Positions 34,738 through 45,673 of a stretch of DNA of 64,000 nucleotides are shown here, piece after piece. The notes under the pieces are model-generated. The model did not search any database, was not told the origin of the DNA, and worked only from the letters and a program-made list of their open reading frames with translations. The stretch is taken from contig JAFISE010000026.1 in assembly GCA_022560025.1 (NCBI GenBank), positions 124,001-188,000 on the forward strand. The letters run 5' to 3'. The DNA comes from Stagonosporopsis chrysanthemi (Eukaryota > Ascomycota > Dothideomycetes > Pleosporales > Didymellaceae). Made by a program: the position numbers and the translations under genes. The first letter of the stretch is position 1. Each line of letters begins with the position of its first letter.

Positions 34738-36786
34738 TCAGTGGAACTTCGCTTGGACGCCTCCATACCTGACGCCATCGACTTTCAGCTCAAAGACCAA
34801 CCCTGCGCTTTCTATCCGCATGTCGAGCGTGAAGTCTAGGTTGTCGAACTCAACACCTTTGGTGGTGGTCAAGCGCGTAAACAGACTCTTGGGTACAGTG
34901 TTGAGGTCTGTAGTGAGCGTGCACACGTTGATGAGACCCTTTCGAAAAGAGTCTGGTGCGACTTCCATGTCGCATGCGATCAAATCGTCTTCGACGATCA
35001 ACGACTGGCCTGGACGGAAGTTGCGTGTGTAGTGGAATGAGATGGGCTGTGATTCAGAGACTTGAGCGCCCTATGTATGTCAGTCACGTGTCGAGCACCT
35101 TTCATTAATAGTCATACCTTTGCGATGTGCCACTGCATACGGTCGCTGACCATCCACCTCTCCCATAGAGGACTCCAATATCGGTCAGATATCGGATGCT
35201 TTGCCTCATCGAAGACGGTAGCATAGCTTGTGCCATAATGCCATCGACTTCTCCGACTGACCACCATACTGCCTTCGAGGCCTCGCAACACTGCTCCTCT
35301 TACAACGGCTGTCCAAGCATGTATGGGATGATATATCTCGACGGATTGAGTGGCGGCCAACGCAATAGCGTGAGTCGGGCGTTCTGAGTAGGGTGGGGGT
35401 GGTGCGCTGTTGAAACGTGACTTCATACGGGCATACAAGTAGTTGCTCTGTCCGAAGCCTCCAACAAGAACAATTCCACAGACAAGCCCGCCATTTGCTC
35501 TTATAGAATCCACCTGGCCTTCTACCAGGTTAATAACTTCCTGTACAACGGGGTCAAAGATGCCTTTCACTTGCTCGCTGCTCATGACCAGGAACCCAGA
35601 ATCAAGCCCCGCTTCTTCATCGTCAGGCAGCCCAGGAAAAGGAACGTTGACTTCGGCGTCTTCCTCTTCGTTGAAATTGCGCTTGACAAACTCTTCGAAG
35701 TACTTCAGACCCATGTTCCATGTCTTGGCCTTCTTTTCCCGCATCCAGTTGTAGCGTTCCGCACCAATGCGCTGCTTGACATGATCTTCGAAGCGGTAAT
35801 TTAAGAAGGCTGAGCCACATAGATTTCCGGTACCGACGGCGCTCTCCTCTACCAGGAGCGGGTTCAACTGTGTGATCTGATATGCAATCAGATCAACTGT
35901 CCCGCCGCCAGCGTCGCACACAACAAAATTGTCTCCGATCTTCAGATGATTTGGTTGTATGGCTTTGAGCGTGTATACGGCGGCAGCTTCGGGTTCGGAG
36001 ATGATCTTCAGATCATGCCTGTTACCCATACCAGCCTTCTCAGCAGCCTTTAGCGTTGCGTCCTTAGCTGAATCCGACCATACTGCCGGCACAGTCAAGA
36101 CGAACTGTACTTTCGTCAGGCCCATGAACGTTTCTCCGTATCTCTTCGTAAGGGTCTCCATTGTGTGTCTATATATCTGCGACAGATAATCTGTCACCGC
36201 CTCGTTGACCGTCTTGTCATGTTTGCGGAGCTGCGCAGCGGTTTCGAGCGGTGAGACGAAGTGTGGGAGCTTCTGGTTGCGGTCGAGAAACAGTTTTATA
36301 CATCGCAGGCGCGTTTCTTCCGGCTTGAACTGGAAGCCCCATTTCACGTTCGCTGCGGGCTTCGTAGAAGTTTCAAGGGAGGACGTCGAGCCGTTCGATG
36401 GGGGTGCTTCGAAATAGCCTACCTCGGTGGGTACTTTGTCGGAGGTGATCCCTGACAAGACGTGAGTACATGAGCCTAGGCACCATGAGGGAAAGCAGCA
36501 TACCATTACCACCAGGCCATGTTTTGATGATATCAATGTCGTCCGGAGTCGCTGAATAGACAGCAGCCACGCCTTGATCGATCAGCCCTCATCTTACTTC
36601 GCCTTGCATGTTATCGGATAATCTACCGCTATATGTGGTCCCGAAGTCGACGCCAACGATCAGGCGATCTTGAGTTGCGCTGGCGCTTGAGGCAGAACCA
36701 ATTGCTCCAGTCGCCGGACTCGCGTTAGATCCTGTGGTGAAAGAGAATGGGACATTACTCCCTCTGAAAGGAAGTGATGTGCTCAT
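34738..36786 (-). CDS. Hsp70-like ATPase (HSPA12-type)
   Basis: Exons 36786-36627, 36572-36504, 36451-35118 and 35070-34738, 631 residues. Actin-fold ATPase motifs are visible: VGVDFGTTYSG at 44-54 (phosphate 1), VCDAGGGTVD at about 254-263 (phosphate 2) and LVGGFGQSNY at about 405-414 (adenosine). An ISEPEAAAVY block lies between. There is no canonical Hsp70 EEVD tail and no typical beta-sandwich substrate domain; the C-terminus is a short beta-rich stretch. This matches the divergent fungal Hsp70/HSPA12-like group rather than housekeeping Ssa or Ssb chaperones. The first 40 residues are Ser/Gly/Ala-rich. Three introns of 47-54 nt, all GT-AG. Substrate and role are unknown. Confidence 0.92.
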
Positions 36787-37211
36787 CTCCTAGCGGGAGA
36801 CTCAATGGCACAGGAAGACGCGTAAGCTGGTGTTGGTACTTCTAGGCGCGTTGCGGGGTTCAATCAGCCGGTAGCCAGCATTCGCGTAAGGGCTCGATTT
36901 CAGTTGAGCGAGCGCAAAGCCCCAAAATCAAGGAAATGGCAGCCTGAAAGACATGGCGAAGTCAGGCACCCGCGGAGCTGACTTGCGTGATTGTGAAGCC
37001 TGGAGGCGGCAACCAGCACGCGGTTCGGTCGATCAACAATCGCGTGCGGCTGCGGCGCCAGCCCCGCTGAACTCCGTCTCAGTAGTCGTTCCTTACAACG
37101 ATTAGGCAACAACCTCTGGGGTCCGATAATTTGGCCATATTATCTGGAAGCCCGATGAAAGTTAGTGTTGTGGTCATGGAACTTTGTATCTAGGAAAGGA
37201 GCGTCGAAGCT
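36787..37211. other. Divergent intergenic region
   Basis: 425 bp between the Hsp70-like gene (minus) and the coiled-coil protein (plus). No gene or motif recognised. Confidence 0.5.
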
Positions 37212-38849
37212 ATGACCGGCGAGAAAAGAAATCCTGGTCAGTATCACCATCACCCAAGCCATCACATCAAACGTCCCCAAAGACTGATGCGCCCAGATAT
37301 TTCCAGTAGGCTGAGTGTTAGAAGAAGAGGGAATTTGATATCTAAGACGTTGAGCAAATCCTCATCACCGCCTTCGATCAGCGCACCACCCAAGGTTGCA
37401 GTAGGGGCGTCGAAGGCAAAGAAAGATGAGGTGCAACGGCACAAAAACTCCTTCCATGATATATTTAAGGGTTCGACAAAAGACAAGGAAAGCGGACACG
37501 GTTCGCTGTTGAACCTTCCTGTCCCAGACGCGGCTTCACCATCCCCAAGCCATGGATCACGTGCCAATGTCACCTCCGCATCTGCCTGCACAACGGCAGA
37601 CAATAGTCGGTCTTCGACGAACGAGGCTTTGCCAGTTCCTCCCAGTGACAGAAATAGGGAGCTCGAACTCGCGCTTGCCATTGAAAAAGAAGAGACGGCT
37701 GCTTTAAGACAGGAGCTGGAAAGAGTGAAGCAAGATGCGCAAGCTTCGATCGAGATCTCCAGATATTGGGCTGGCGAAGCACATCTGCAAGCCTCGCCAG
37801 AAGGCTTCATTCGTGGCTCGTACAGTCATCATAGCAGCGTTGATGACGTGAACGACCGCGAAGCACTTCTGGTTGTCCAGAACAACAAGCTACGCAGCCG
37901 CCTCACAGAACTAGAAGACCAGCTCAACGCCCAATCCACATTTCAACCTTCTGAGGTTCGGCGCAGCGAGGAAGACTGGGACGCGCTGGCTTTGCGTCTC
38001 CACGAAGCCGAGAAAGAGTCACACTCACGGCTCCAACAACTGCTGTCACTCAAGTCGAGTATCTCGTCTCTCACGCGTGCAGACTCGCAGACCAGCGACA
38101 GCGAACTCACAGATGCGTTCTCACAGCTCGCAAATAGAGTTCGTGAATGGGTAGTGTCAAACTACCGACGCACGAAGATGGACTTCGAGGACCTGCCCGA
38201 GACGACGGTGCATGCTCTGCGGTCGATCAAGGTCAACTACTGGGAGACTGATCCGGCGGATAAGCTGGCGTTGTACCAAGCCATCGTATCGTGCATGCTT
38301 ATGCGGATCTTCGAGGAGCCATTGCTCATCGGCATGCCAGATCAGGGTATCGTTGGCGGACTGAGGAGCTTTTCCAAGGCTATGCGGCACACAGGTGCTG
38401 AGACCTGGGAGTGGAAGCGAATAACAATTCGCATTATTGAGGATAGTACACAGGCATCGACGATTTACGAGTGGAAGACCTCGGCTCTGGAAGGATTGGC
38501 TTCCGAGCTTGAAGCGATCATGCGGTCGATATCCTCTACCGACCTTGTTACGCATGCTCGATCTGCTTTGATGGGAATCATGGCTTCCGCGGCAGACTTG
38601 CAGCGAACACTTTGCTTGCAGAAAGCAATGTATTCTGTCGTTCTCTTCGACACGTTCCACAATGCACATGCTCGACTCGATCATCGCGCCATGGAATCTA
38701 TCAACGATATTGACTGCACTCCGGAGGAAGATAGTGAGCCAAGCAGAGATCGCAGGCTTTCCTTCTGTGTTTTCCCATGCCTTGAGAAAGTCGAGCATGA
38801 CATTGTGAACATTGTATTTAAAGCAAGAGTGTGTTGCGGCGTCGGATAA
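37212..38849 (+). CDS. Conserved-looking fungal coiled-coil protein, unrecognised
   Basis: A single uninterrupted ATG frame of 545 residues. The N-terminus is basic and Ser-rich (residues 1-140, disordered). Residues about 145-300 form a coiled coil (LELALAIEKEETAALRQELERVKQDAQ; NNKLRSRLTELEDQLNAQ; LALRLHEAEKESHSRLQQLLSLKS). The C-terminal 240 residues look globular and well structured (NRVREWVVSNYRRTKMDFEDLP, KLALYQAIVSCMLMRIFEEPLLIG, WKRITIRIIED), ending KARVCCGVG. I do not recognise the family. The codon usage and the absence of stops over 1.6 kb support a real gene. Confidence 0.78.
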   Translation: MTGEKRNPGQYHHHPSHHIKRPQRLMRPDISSRLSVRRRGNLISKTLSKSSSPPSISAPPKVAVGASKAKKDEVQRHKNSFHDIFKGSTKDKESGHGSLLNLPVPDAASPSPSHGSRANVTSASACTTADNSRSSTNEALPVPPSDRNRELELALAIEKEETAALRQELERVKQDAQASIEISRYWAGEAHLQASPEGFIRGSYSHHSSVDDVNDREALLVVQNNKLRSRLTELEDQLNAQSTFQPSEVRRSEEDWDALALRLHEAEKESHSRLQQLLSLKSSISSLTRADSQTSDSELTDAFSQLANRVREWVVSNYRRTKMDFEDLPETTVHALRSIKVNYWETDPADKLALYQAIVSCMLMRIFEEPLLIGMPDQGIVGGLRSFSKAMRHTGAETWEWKRITIRIIEDSTQASTIYEWKTSALEGLASELEAIMRSISSTDLVTHARSALMGIMASAADLQRTLCLQKAMYSVVLFDTFHNAHARLDHRAMESINDIDCTPEEDSEPSRDRRLSFCVFPCLEKVEHDIVNIVFKARVCCGVG

Positions 38850-38958
38850 TGCTCCCTGCTTACAAAAAATTGACGCTCTTGTGGTACATTGACGGTTGAC
38901 ACCCATGCCGTTGACCTTTTCAAACTTCAGAAGCCCTAGGGAGCACGTCCTTCGGGGG

Positions 38959-41900
38959 TTATTTGTTCAATTGCAAAGCTGAGAACTTTCCCATCAGCAA
39001 ATCTCTGAGCCTCCCATCGTCGTCGAGCCATTGCGCGACTGTCATCGCCTTCTCTGCCCAGACCTTGCATTTTGCGTCATTATCTCCTACAAAGTAGTCG
39101 ATAGCACGGTTGAAGGCCGACGTAGCCATCCACTCAAGTTCCGTAGCGGGGTAACAGTCGGATTGCTTGAATTCTTGGTCAGCTGGGTCTGCGTCGCTTC
39201 CAAGCTTAACAGGGCTTGATGGCGGAGGGTTGCTATGAACACTAGCGGGATGCCAGATTGGCGCGCACGCTGAGTGCACTTGAGCAATTACTAGCATTGT
39301 GCTGCAAATATTCAGACGTACCCCTTGCTTCTTCGCCGCGATTTGCGTGGCTTGGTCGAGACATTTGAGACTGATGTTCTCGTCAAGTGAAAGAGTCAGA
39401 TTGAAGAGGCAGCGAAGCCAACACGACAATCTTACGACATTGTTTCCGTTCTCCCGGGACGTCAAATTGATGATTTTCTGTAAGATTCCCAAAACTTCTG
39501 CATTAGAGTTAGCATGAGTCAAACGCCAGCAGAGGTCCTTCGTGTACTGCTCTGAGACGAAGCATGGACGTCAGCTTTCACGAGGTCTGCATGGATGACA
39601 AGCACTAAATCGGCAAGCGTCTCGTAGCGATCAGAGCTTTTGCAGTTCCAGCAGTGCTCAAAGAGACCCTCTAGATCGTCGTATCTTTGTAGCTTCAGAG
39701 AAGCTTCGAGCTCAAGCTTCACTACTTGTAGCTGCTTTGACAGGATGTCGTCTTGCGTTGCTCCGGTCAGACTGCCTGCACTATCACATACAACACGGCG
39801 GAATTGCTGGCAGTGTTTGCGTACTTCCAGATAATTTTGGAGCTGAGATGTTAGTACTTCAGTATGTGCGTTGTGTTTTCAAGGCTCACATTGGCTTCTT
39901 GGTTGTCTTCTGCTCGAGCTAGAGTAGTGTATGTGCAAGCAGCAAGGAACTCGCAGAAAGCAAGCCGCATTTCCAAGTCGGCAAACACTGCTGGATTCTC
40001 TTGCTCTTGTTCCTTCAGTATTTTTATGAACTGTGACACTTGTCAGCATATGCTGCTCATCGTCACTTTGAGGCCTGTCACCTCAGTGCAAACGTTGAGC
40101 AGCCTGGCCAGAATGTGTGGATTTATCTCAGCGCAGTGCTTCAATGAAAAGTTGTACGAGTTCCTCGAGAACCATTGAAGTTCCCGTGTGGTGAATAATT
40201 GCTGCTCGGGGGTGCTAGGTCTGCGACGAGATGCTTTGGCTTGGTTGCAGGCACCTTCGAATACTGTACACAATTGATCAACAATCTTGTAATCGATCAC
40301 ATCATCTTTAGATAACTCTGATTGCAGGAGCCGCAACGTCACACTGTCAAGACATTAGTAAACTTTTTCAGAAGCAAGCACATACTTACCGTAAAAGAGC
40401 GGGTAGGTGAATGCCTGCAGGCGCAGTGTAGTCGTACTTCTCCAAGACTCTCTCGAGAGCATGAATTGCTTGACGTTTGTCGCCAAAACTCTGTGCCTCC
40501 ATGACACAGGCATAAATCAGTGTGGCATCTTTCGAGGAGCTCCGACAAACAGCATCCAGACACTCGGATGCTGTTGTGGTCAGTACAATATCATCGCAAA
40601 GACAGTGGACTGCTTACCAAAATCAACATCTCCGCTCTTTAGACCCACTTTGTACATCATATACCTCGTGATAGGCTCGTTTAGTCCAGATTCGGGGCCC
40701 CTGCGGTACGCTTCTCGAGCAGCCGTATAGTCCTGGCGCGAGAAGGCGGTTTGAATGAGTTTCCTTCAGGAGATCAGTGCCCATGGTTTTACTGGCTCAC
40801 ATTTGGACAAAACGGACCTTGTGATCTTGACTTTGTTTTGAGCACCGGCCTTCTCGAATATGGGATGCAGACAAAGTCGACACCAAGCTTCCGCGGAACC
40901 GTGCTGCTCTTGGGCCGATTTGTCCTCGACTTTCTTCCAAAGAAGTGTTTGAGCAGCGTGGGTTATAGGAGCCGAGAGCGAGAATTTCGACTCTTGCAAT
41001 ACTAAGTCTAGAAGCTGTTTAAGCTGTTCAAGTGCGTTATCTGTGTATATATCGCTTGTGCTGAGCCATATCCGCGTGATTACAGCCTTTTCAATCCACG
41101 GCCCATTGTCTTCTCTTAGTAACCGGTTCTTCAAAAGGTCGTCGAGTGCTTTGCACGCATACACGTTACTGCCGAAGTTAGCATAACGAAGTCAAAGAAA
41201 TACTTGAAGATCGTGCCTAAAGTCTTTCAGCTTATGTATGTAGTGCAGGAGCGTCTTGAAGTTCGTATCGTTGAGTACTATGGTCCGGATCATTCGAGTA
41301 AGAACTATCTCGATCAGCACGATTCTCAACACATGCGGATAACCCACCTTGGTAGTAATCTGCCTCATCAACATGCTCGGTTGCGGAGAGCAACTCGATT
41401 TTAAGCAAGGATACGACCATTTTGTCACCATAGTCAGCCTCCATGAGCTTGACTAAATGCCACGCTCTGTCCATCGCCTCGGTCGATTTCAGTCCCATGT
41501 GTGCCTGCACTCCAAACACGTTACCAAGCCTTCCATTCGCTAGCTCGATAGACTTACCGAGACCTTGCATGATGCATAGCTTGAGTTCACCAGCCTCGGA
41601 GCTGAGCATGCCGAGCTGCTGCCCTCCAAGTACGTCGCAAGAGCGCTTCAGCCACTTGACTGCAGTTTCGTAGTCACGTTTCGCCAGGGCCTGCCTGCCT
41701 ATCACAAAAAACAAGTCGGCTATGTCTTCTGCCGTATCTGGCGAGGTAACATTGCCAATTTTCTCGTACTTCCCGAACATGTGCTCTGCCATGTCAAGAG
41801 AATCTTGACGAAAAGCCTGGTCGTTACACGTCAGTGGATGGACTGAGATTCGGGGGAAAAAAAGGAAATACCAGGACAGTGCGGACAGCAAAGTACTCGA

Positions 41901-42519
41901 GTTGCAGGCGTTTCGCGACATCAGTTTCGTCATCGTCACTGTGTCGACCTTCGCTGGTCAGGATGCTTTCGTAGCTTGCCGCTCTCTCGAGTACTCTTGT
42001 GGCATGGTTCAGATGTTTTCCCAAGATACAAGCCTTTGCAGCCTTCAGCGCAACTCTCATGAGGCGAATGCAAGGCTTGCGCTCTCGACCTTGCACTGAT
42101 TGCGTAGCCGCCGAGTCCAATATAAGGAAAGCATACACACGCAATAGGCAAATCATGCTTTTGTCACTCTTTTCCTTTTGAGCCCTTCCATCTTGAACCT
42201 TGTCATGATCGTCATCGCGGTCCCAATCGTCGCGCCGTAATCGAGTAGAGAGGTTCCAAAGCTCAGTTCCCAGCTTATCGAGCTGGACACGGTTCGCGGT
42301 GACAGCTGGCGAGACCTGGAGTGGCAGGTGGCGTATCTCCGTTTGCAATTCGGATAATAGCCCTGGCTCCGGGGTCTTGTTGAAACGAGATGCGAGGCCG
42401 GATGCAAAAGCTGAAAGTGTCAAAGAAGCTCAAGAAGGTAGCTGCAAAAGACAAATACCGATGACCGCCAACACTCTTTTCTCGCGCTCCGGCTTCGATG
42501 CAGGATGTCGCAACGCCAT
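38959..42519 (-). CDS. SPO22: Spo22/Zip4-like meiosis protein (TPR-rich)
   Basis: Eleven exons: 42519-42459, 42410-41872, 41816-41348, 41304-41217, 41168-40818, 40763-40618, 40570-40390, 40343-40082, 40030-39890, 39842-39548 and 39497-38959. They give 1,023 residues with all phases closing. The product is almost entirely helical TPR-like sequence, e.g. LDMAEHMFGKYEKIGN, ALAKRDYETAVKWLKRSCDVL, ACKALDDLLKNRLL and SRQDYTAAREAYRRGPESG, and matches the Spo22/Zip4 family. In yeast, Zip4/Spo22 is part of the ZMM group that promotes meiotic crossovers and synaptonemal-complex assembly; the role here is by family. Nine introns are GT-AG of 43-55 nt. Intron 4 (41216-41169) fits only as GC-AG. The gene is close behind the AcuK-like gene on the same strand. 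Confidence 0.85.
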
Positions 42520-42888
42520 CTCGTAGGTAAAAGCAGACTGAGAGGGACGTGGAGAGGAGACGAGGTGATGAGGTGACGAAGTATTGGGCCCGGATGCGTG
42601 GGATCGCGCCTGCCTTCCACAAGCAGGCGCTAGCAAACAGCAAACATAGAACCATCAATAACCGTACCAAAACTTCAACATAAGTTAGGTACAGACAGCG
42701 AGAATGGTAGTATTGAGTGTGCGTCAAACAAACGCTGGTATACTTGAATAATGACATGCTGCGACAGAACAATACTTCTTGCCATGAGAAGGCGCACTCC
42801 TCCTTAATTAACGCCCATCTCATTTGCATACTAACCCGGCTTTTGCCCAACGAGGGTACTTAAAGTATGTACAAGCAGAGAAACATGA
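42520..42888. other. Intergenic between two minus-strand genes
   Basis: 369 bp containing the SPO22 promoter and the 3' UTR of the AcuK-like gene. Frames here lack in-frame ATG starts; nothing recognised. Confidence 0.5.
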
Positions 42889-44832
42889 TCAAGTCGTAGG
42901 TAGAGGCCCAGAGATCGGATCCGTAATCGGCAGAAAATTACCAACGATCAATGCCGGTCTGCTTGAGGTTAACGTCCGCCGTACTAGAATAAATCACAAT
43001 ACTTACATGTTCCACATGTCACGTTTTACGGTAAATGAGAAGCAGCACCTTATCTCCGGATCTTTCGAGTTTGGGTCTGGGTTTTTGAGAGAGCAGCTGG
43101 TAAGGATGGCCTTTTGAGTGTGATCGAAGGCGATGGCGCCAAACTTTTCCCAGTATGAGACCAAGGAGGGCTCGGCGATGATTTCGTGCAGTGCAATATT
43201 GCCCTGTCTCAAATCAGCATTTACCTGCGCAAACAGAGTCTGTGGATGGGGTGCTTACATCTCGCAGCTTCGACATGGGTGCGTGGATGAGACGTGCCAT
43301 CTCCTTGTTTCCTCGATAAATCTCGCCCGTCCTCCGCCAGCAGCATGCCGGTATCGCCATACTTGCAAAAACGCGATCGTACTCCATCAAGCTCTTGTCG
43401 AACCACATTTCTACACGCACCAATTCCATATCCGTCAACTTCGAGACGCGCTCTCTGAATTTAGGTCTGAATCTGTCCAGCTGCCGCAGTATTCGTACCC
43501 GCGAGATCTGCTGCAGGTTTTGCTCCATGTACTGGTTCAATCTTGCGTAACCTTTGACATAATTGAAAGGCTTCAGTAGACCAGCATCCATCTTAGCTTT
43601 GAGCAGCTTGTTCATGCGCTCTTCAGGGCTATCGTTGCCAGCCGGGTCAGCAGCCGCCATGAGATACCTTTCTCGTGCCTTATCAGCTGTTGCGCTGTTC
43701 GATGGCCGTTGGACGGACCTGCTGACAGTAGTTTGGGCGGGTGGCGGGAGTAGCTGAGGACTCCTCGATGTGTTCGGGTTGAATGTTGTGTTGTTGGTCA
43801 TAGTACCCATAGGGTTCATCAAGGAAGCATCAGAAAAGAGAGTATGGAGATCGCCACCGCCGTAAAAAGAGCCGTCGTCCATGAGGTTATTGTTCAGGAA
43901 GTCGTTGAATAGGTTGTACTCGTTACTGACTTCCGAAGTGTTGAACATATATGACGGGTGGAAGTGGTGCATATCCTGGAAATTGTTCTGAGATGTAGAA
44001 AGCAATTCATCGTAGTTTAAGACTTTTGAAATTAGCAAAATGTTAATTGAGAACGAGTGTGAGCATGTGTAGCTTACAGGACTGGTTGCCAGATGCCATT
44101 CCAGGCATTTGTGGCGCAGATACGGGGTCAGCCTGCGTGACCGAAGAAGTACTGGCAATTCTATTGGGAGGCAGTTGATGTGACGCAATGTTCAGCCCTG
44201 AATCGGGGGCGCCGATTTGTTGCGGCATGGCATTCAAAGCGACATCAGAGCTGGGTGCTCTGCCGTTCGCAGCCTCGGTCTGACTGTTACCATTCTCGGT
44301 TTCTGATTTGGCTTTCTTGACACCTTCGCGAGGCTCATCGTGGCAGAGATGTCCAATGTTCCTCTTGATACATCTCGTACATGGTCGTTCCTGCAAGCAG
44401 CAACAATCAGCCTAGGGCAGAGCAACAAGTGACGGATTTAACTCACAAGATCGCAAGTCATGTGCTAGAAACGTCGAATTAGCATACATCATGTGAGAGT
44501 ATGACGCAACAGCGCGGCATGTTCTGGTTGTTAGGTATAGGGCTTCGGCTTACCGAACGTCTACAATAGATGCACGCTGTTTAGAAGCAATTGCATTAGC
44601 ATAGGTCCTCGTGAGAGCACAGCATGTTAGTCTTACCATGGTTGACCTTCCTTCGTTTCTTTGACGTCCGCGCAGGCGCATCAGACCCTGGCGCCGATGA
44701 TGACTTGTCCTTGGACGGTGATCTACTCTTGGACGCAATTGTTGTGGAGGCGTCCTTCTCCTGGTCTGCTTCTTTGGCACTGGTCATGTTAGGCGAGGCT
44801 GCTCCATTGGATCTTCGCACAGCCTCCGGCAT
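42889..44832 (-). CDS. acuK: ERT1/AcuK-type Zn2Cys6 regulator of gluconeogenesis
   Basis: Seven exons: 44832-44637, 44576-44554, 44464-44447, 44390-44078, 44022-43259, 43203-43007 and 42958-42889. They give 526 residues with phases closing. The zinc cluster uses C67, C70, C77, C83, C86 and C95 (C-x2-C-x6-C-x5-C-x2-C-x8-C). The hallmark HMTCDLERPCTRCIKRNIGH lies inside it. Later blocks NEYNLFNDFL and a C-terminal PAS-like region (CCWRRTGEIYRGNKEMARLI) match the ERT1/AcuK family. In Aspergillus these factors activate PEPCK and fructose-1,6-bisphosphatase genes and iron uptake. Exons of 23 and 18 nt split the zinc cluster over four exons. The last donor hides an in-frame TAA; splicing gives a terminal IPALIVGNFLP. 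AcuK versus AcuM is not resolved. Confidence 0.86.
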
Positions 44833-45673
44833 CAACCGTAGTGGTGTGGGCGGGTTTCAGAGCTGGGCGCTGGGCGCGCCAGGTGGTACAGATGGGTCTA
44901 TTGCGCGTGCGAGCGCCAAAAGAGACAGACAGAGCTAGCAAGTAAAGCACGTTCCTAGGTCGCACAGCAGCGTGTGTCGTAGGTTTGAGCTAAGGTGGTA
45001 TATGGGTGTCGATCAGTGAATGTTCATGGTCGCGTGGTTAGCCGACACAAGAGGAGAAACCGGAACTCGGGCCTCCGCAAACGCCTTCCTTAGCAGCGGG
45101 GTTTGGCGCCTGCACTGCACGCGCCCCAAAGTTCCTGTCACTGCTGTCAACTTTCAAAAAGTCTCCGCTATCGCAACGGCGGGCTGGGCAACGTCGCGCT
45201 CGCAGGAGTTCTACCGAGGATCCGCAGCGCCTGTAGGGCATGACTGATGTCCGGCAGTAGCTGGGGCGTGTGGGCCCGTCACGTGCATCGATGGAGCACT
45301 ACAGCCGGGATGCTCGTCCCTGCCTGCATTGATATGCATGCGCTACTGGAGAGGACCATCATACCGGTACCTCTGCGACTACGAGTGGTACGTGAATAGC
45401 ATAATATCGGTTCTACTTTCTGCATTGTCAAATTGTGGCGCTGTTGCAGAAGTCACACGATATGGTCGCGGACCGTCCCTGTTGTACAGGACTCGTTTCC
45501 AAGTATTGGATACGTGCGCCGAACCCACAGACGCCTTGCTATATCCCAGTAAAAAGACCTGCCCTATGCTCACCGCATAGCTACCCGTGTATAGCCCTGG
45601 GCGCTGACCTAAATGCGTCTTTTAAAACTCCCCGATACGCCCATAAGGTAGACCGAACCTGCATTCCGATAGC
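44833..45673. other. Intergenic between two minus-strand genes
   Basis: 841 bp with the AcuK-like promoter and the 3' UTR of the CENP-Q-like gene. Only short, motif-free ORFs. Confidence 0.5.

Noticed and set aside
39548..39600. Alternative introns after the DLVLVIHADL stretch of SPO22
   Set aside because: They are only 32-56 nt with weak donors; the GTACAC donor at 39547 with GCTAAC branch and GCAG acceptor gives a better protein join.
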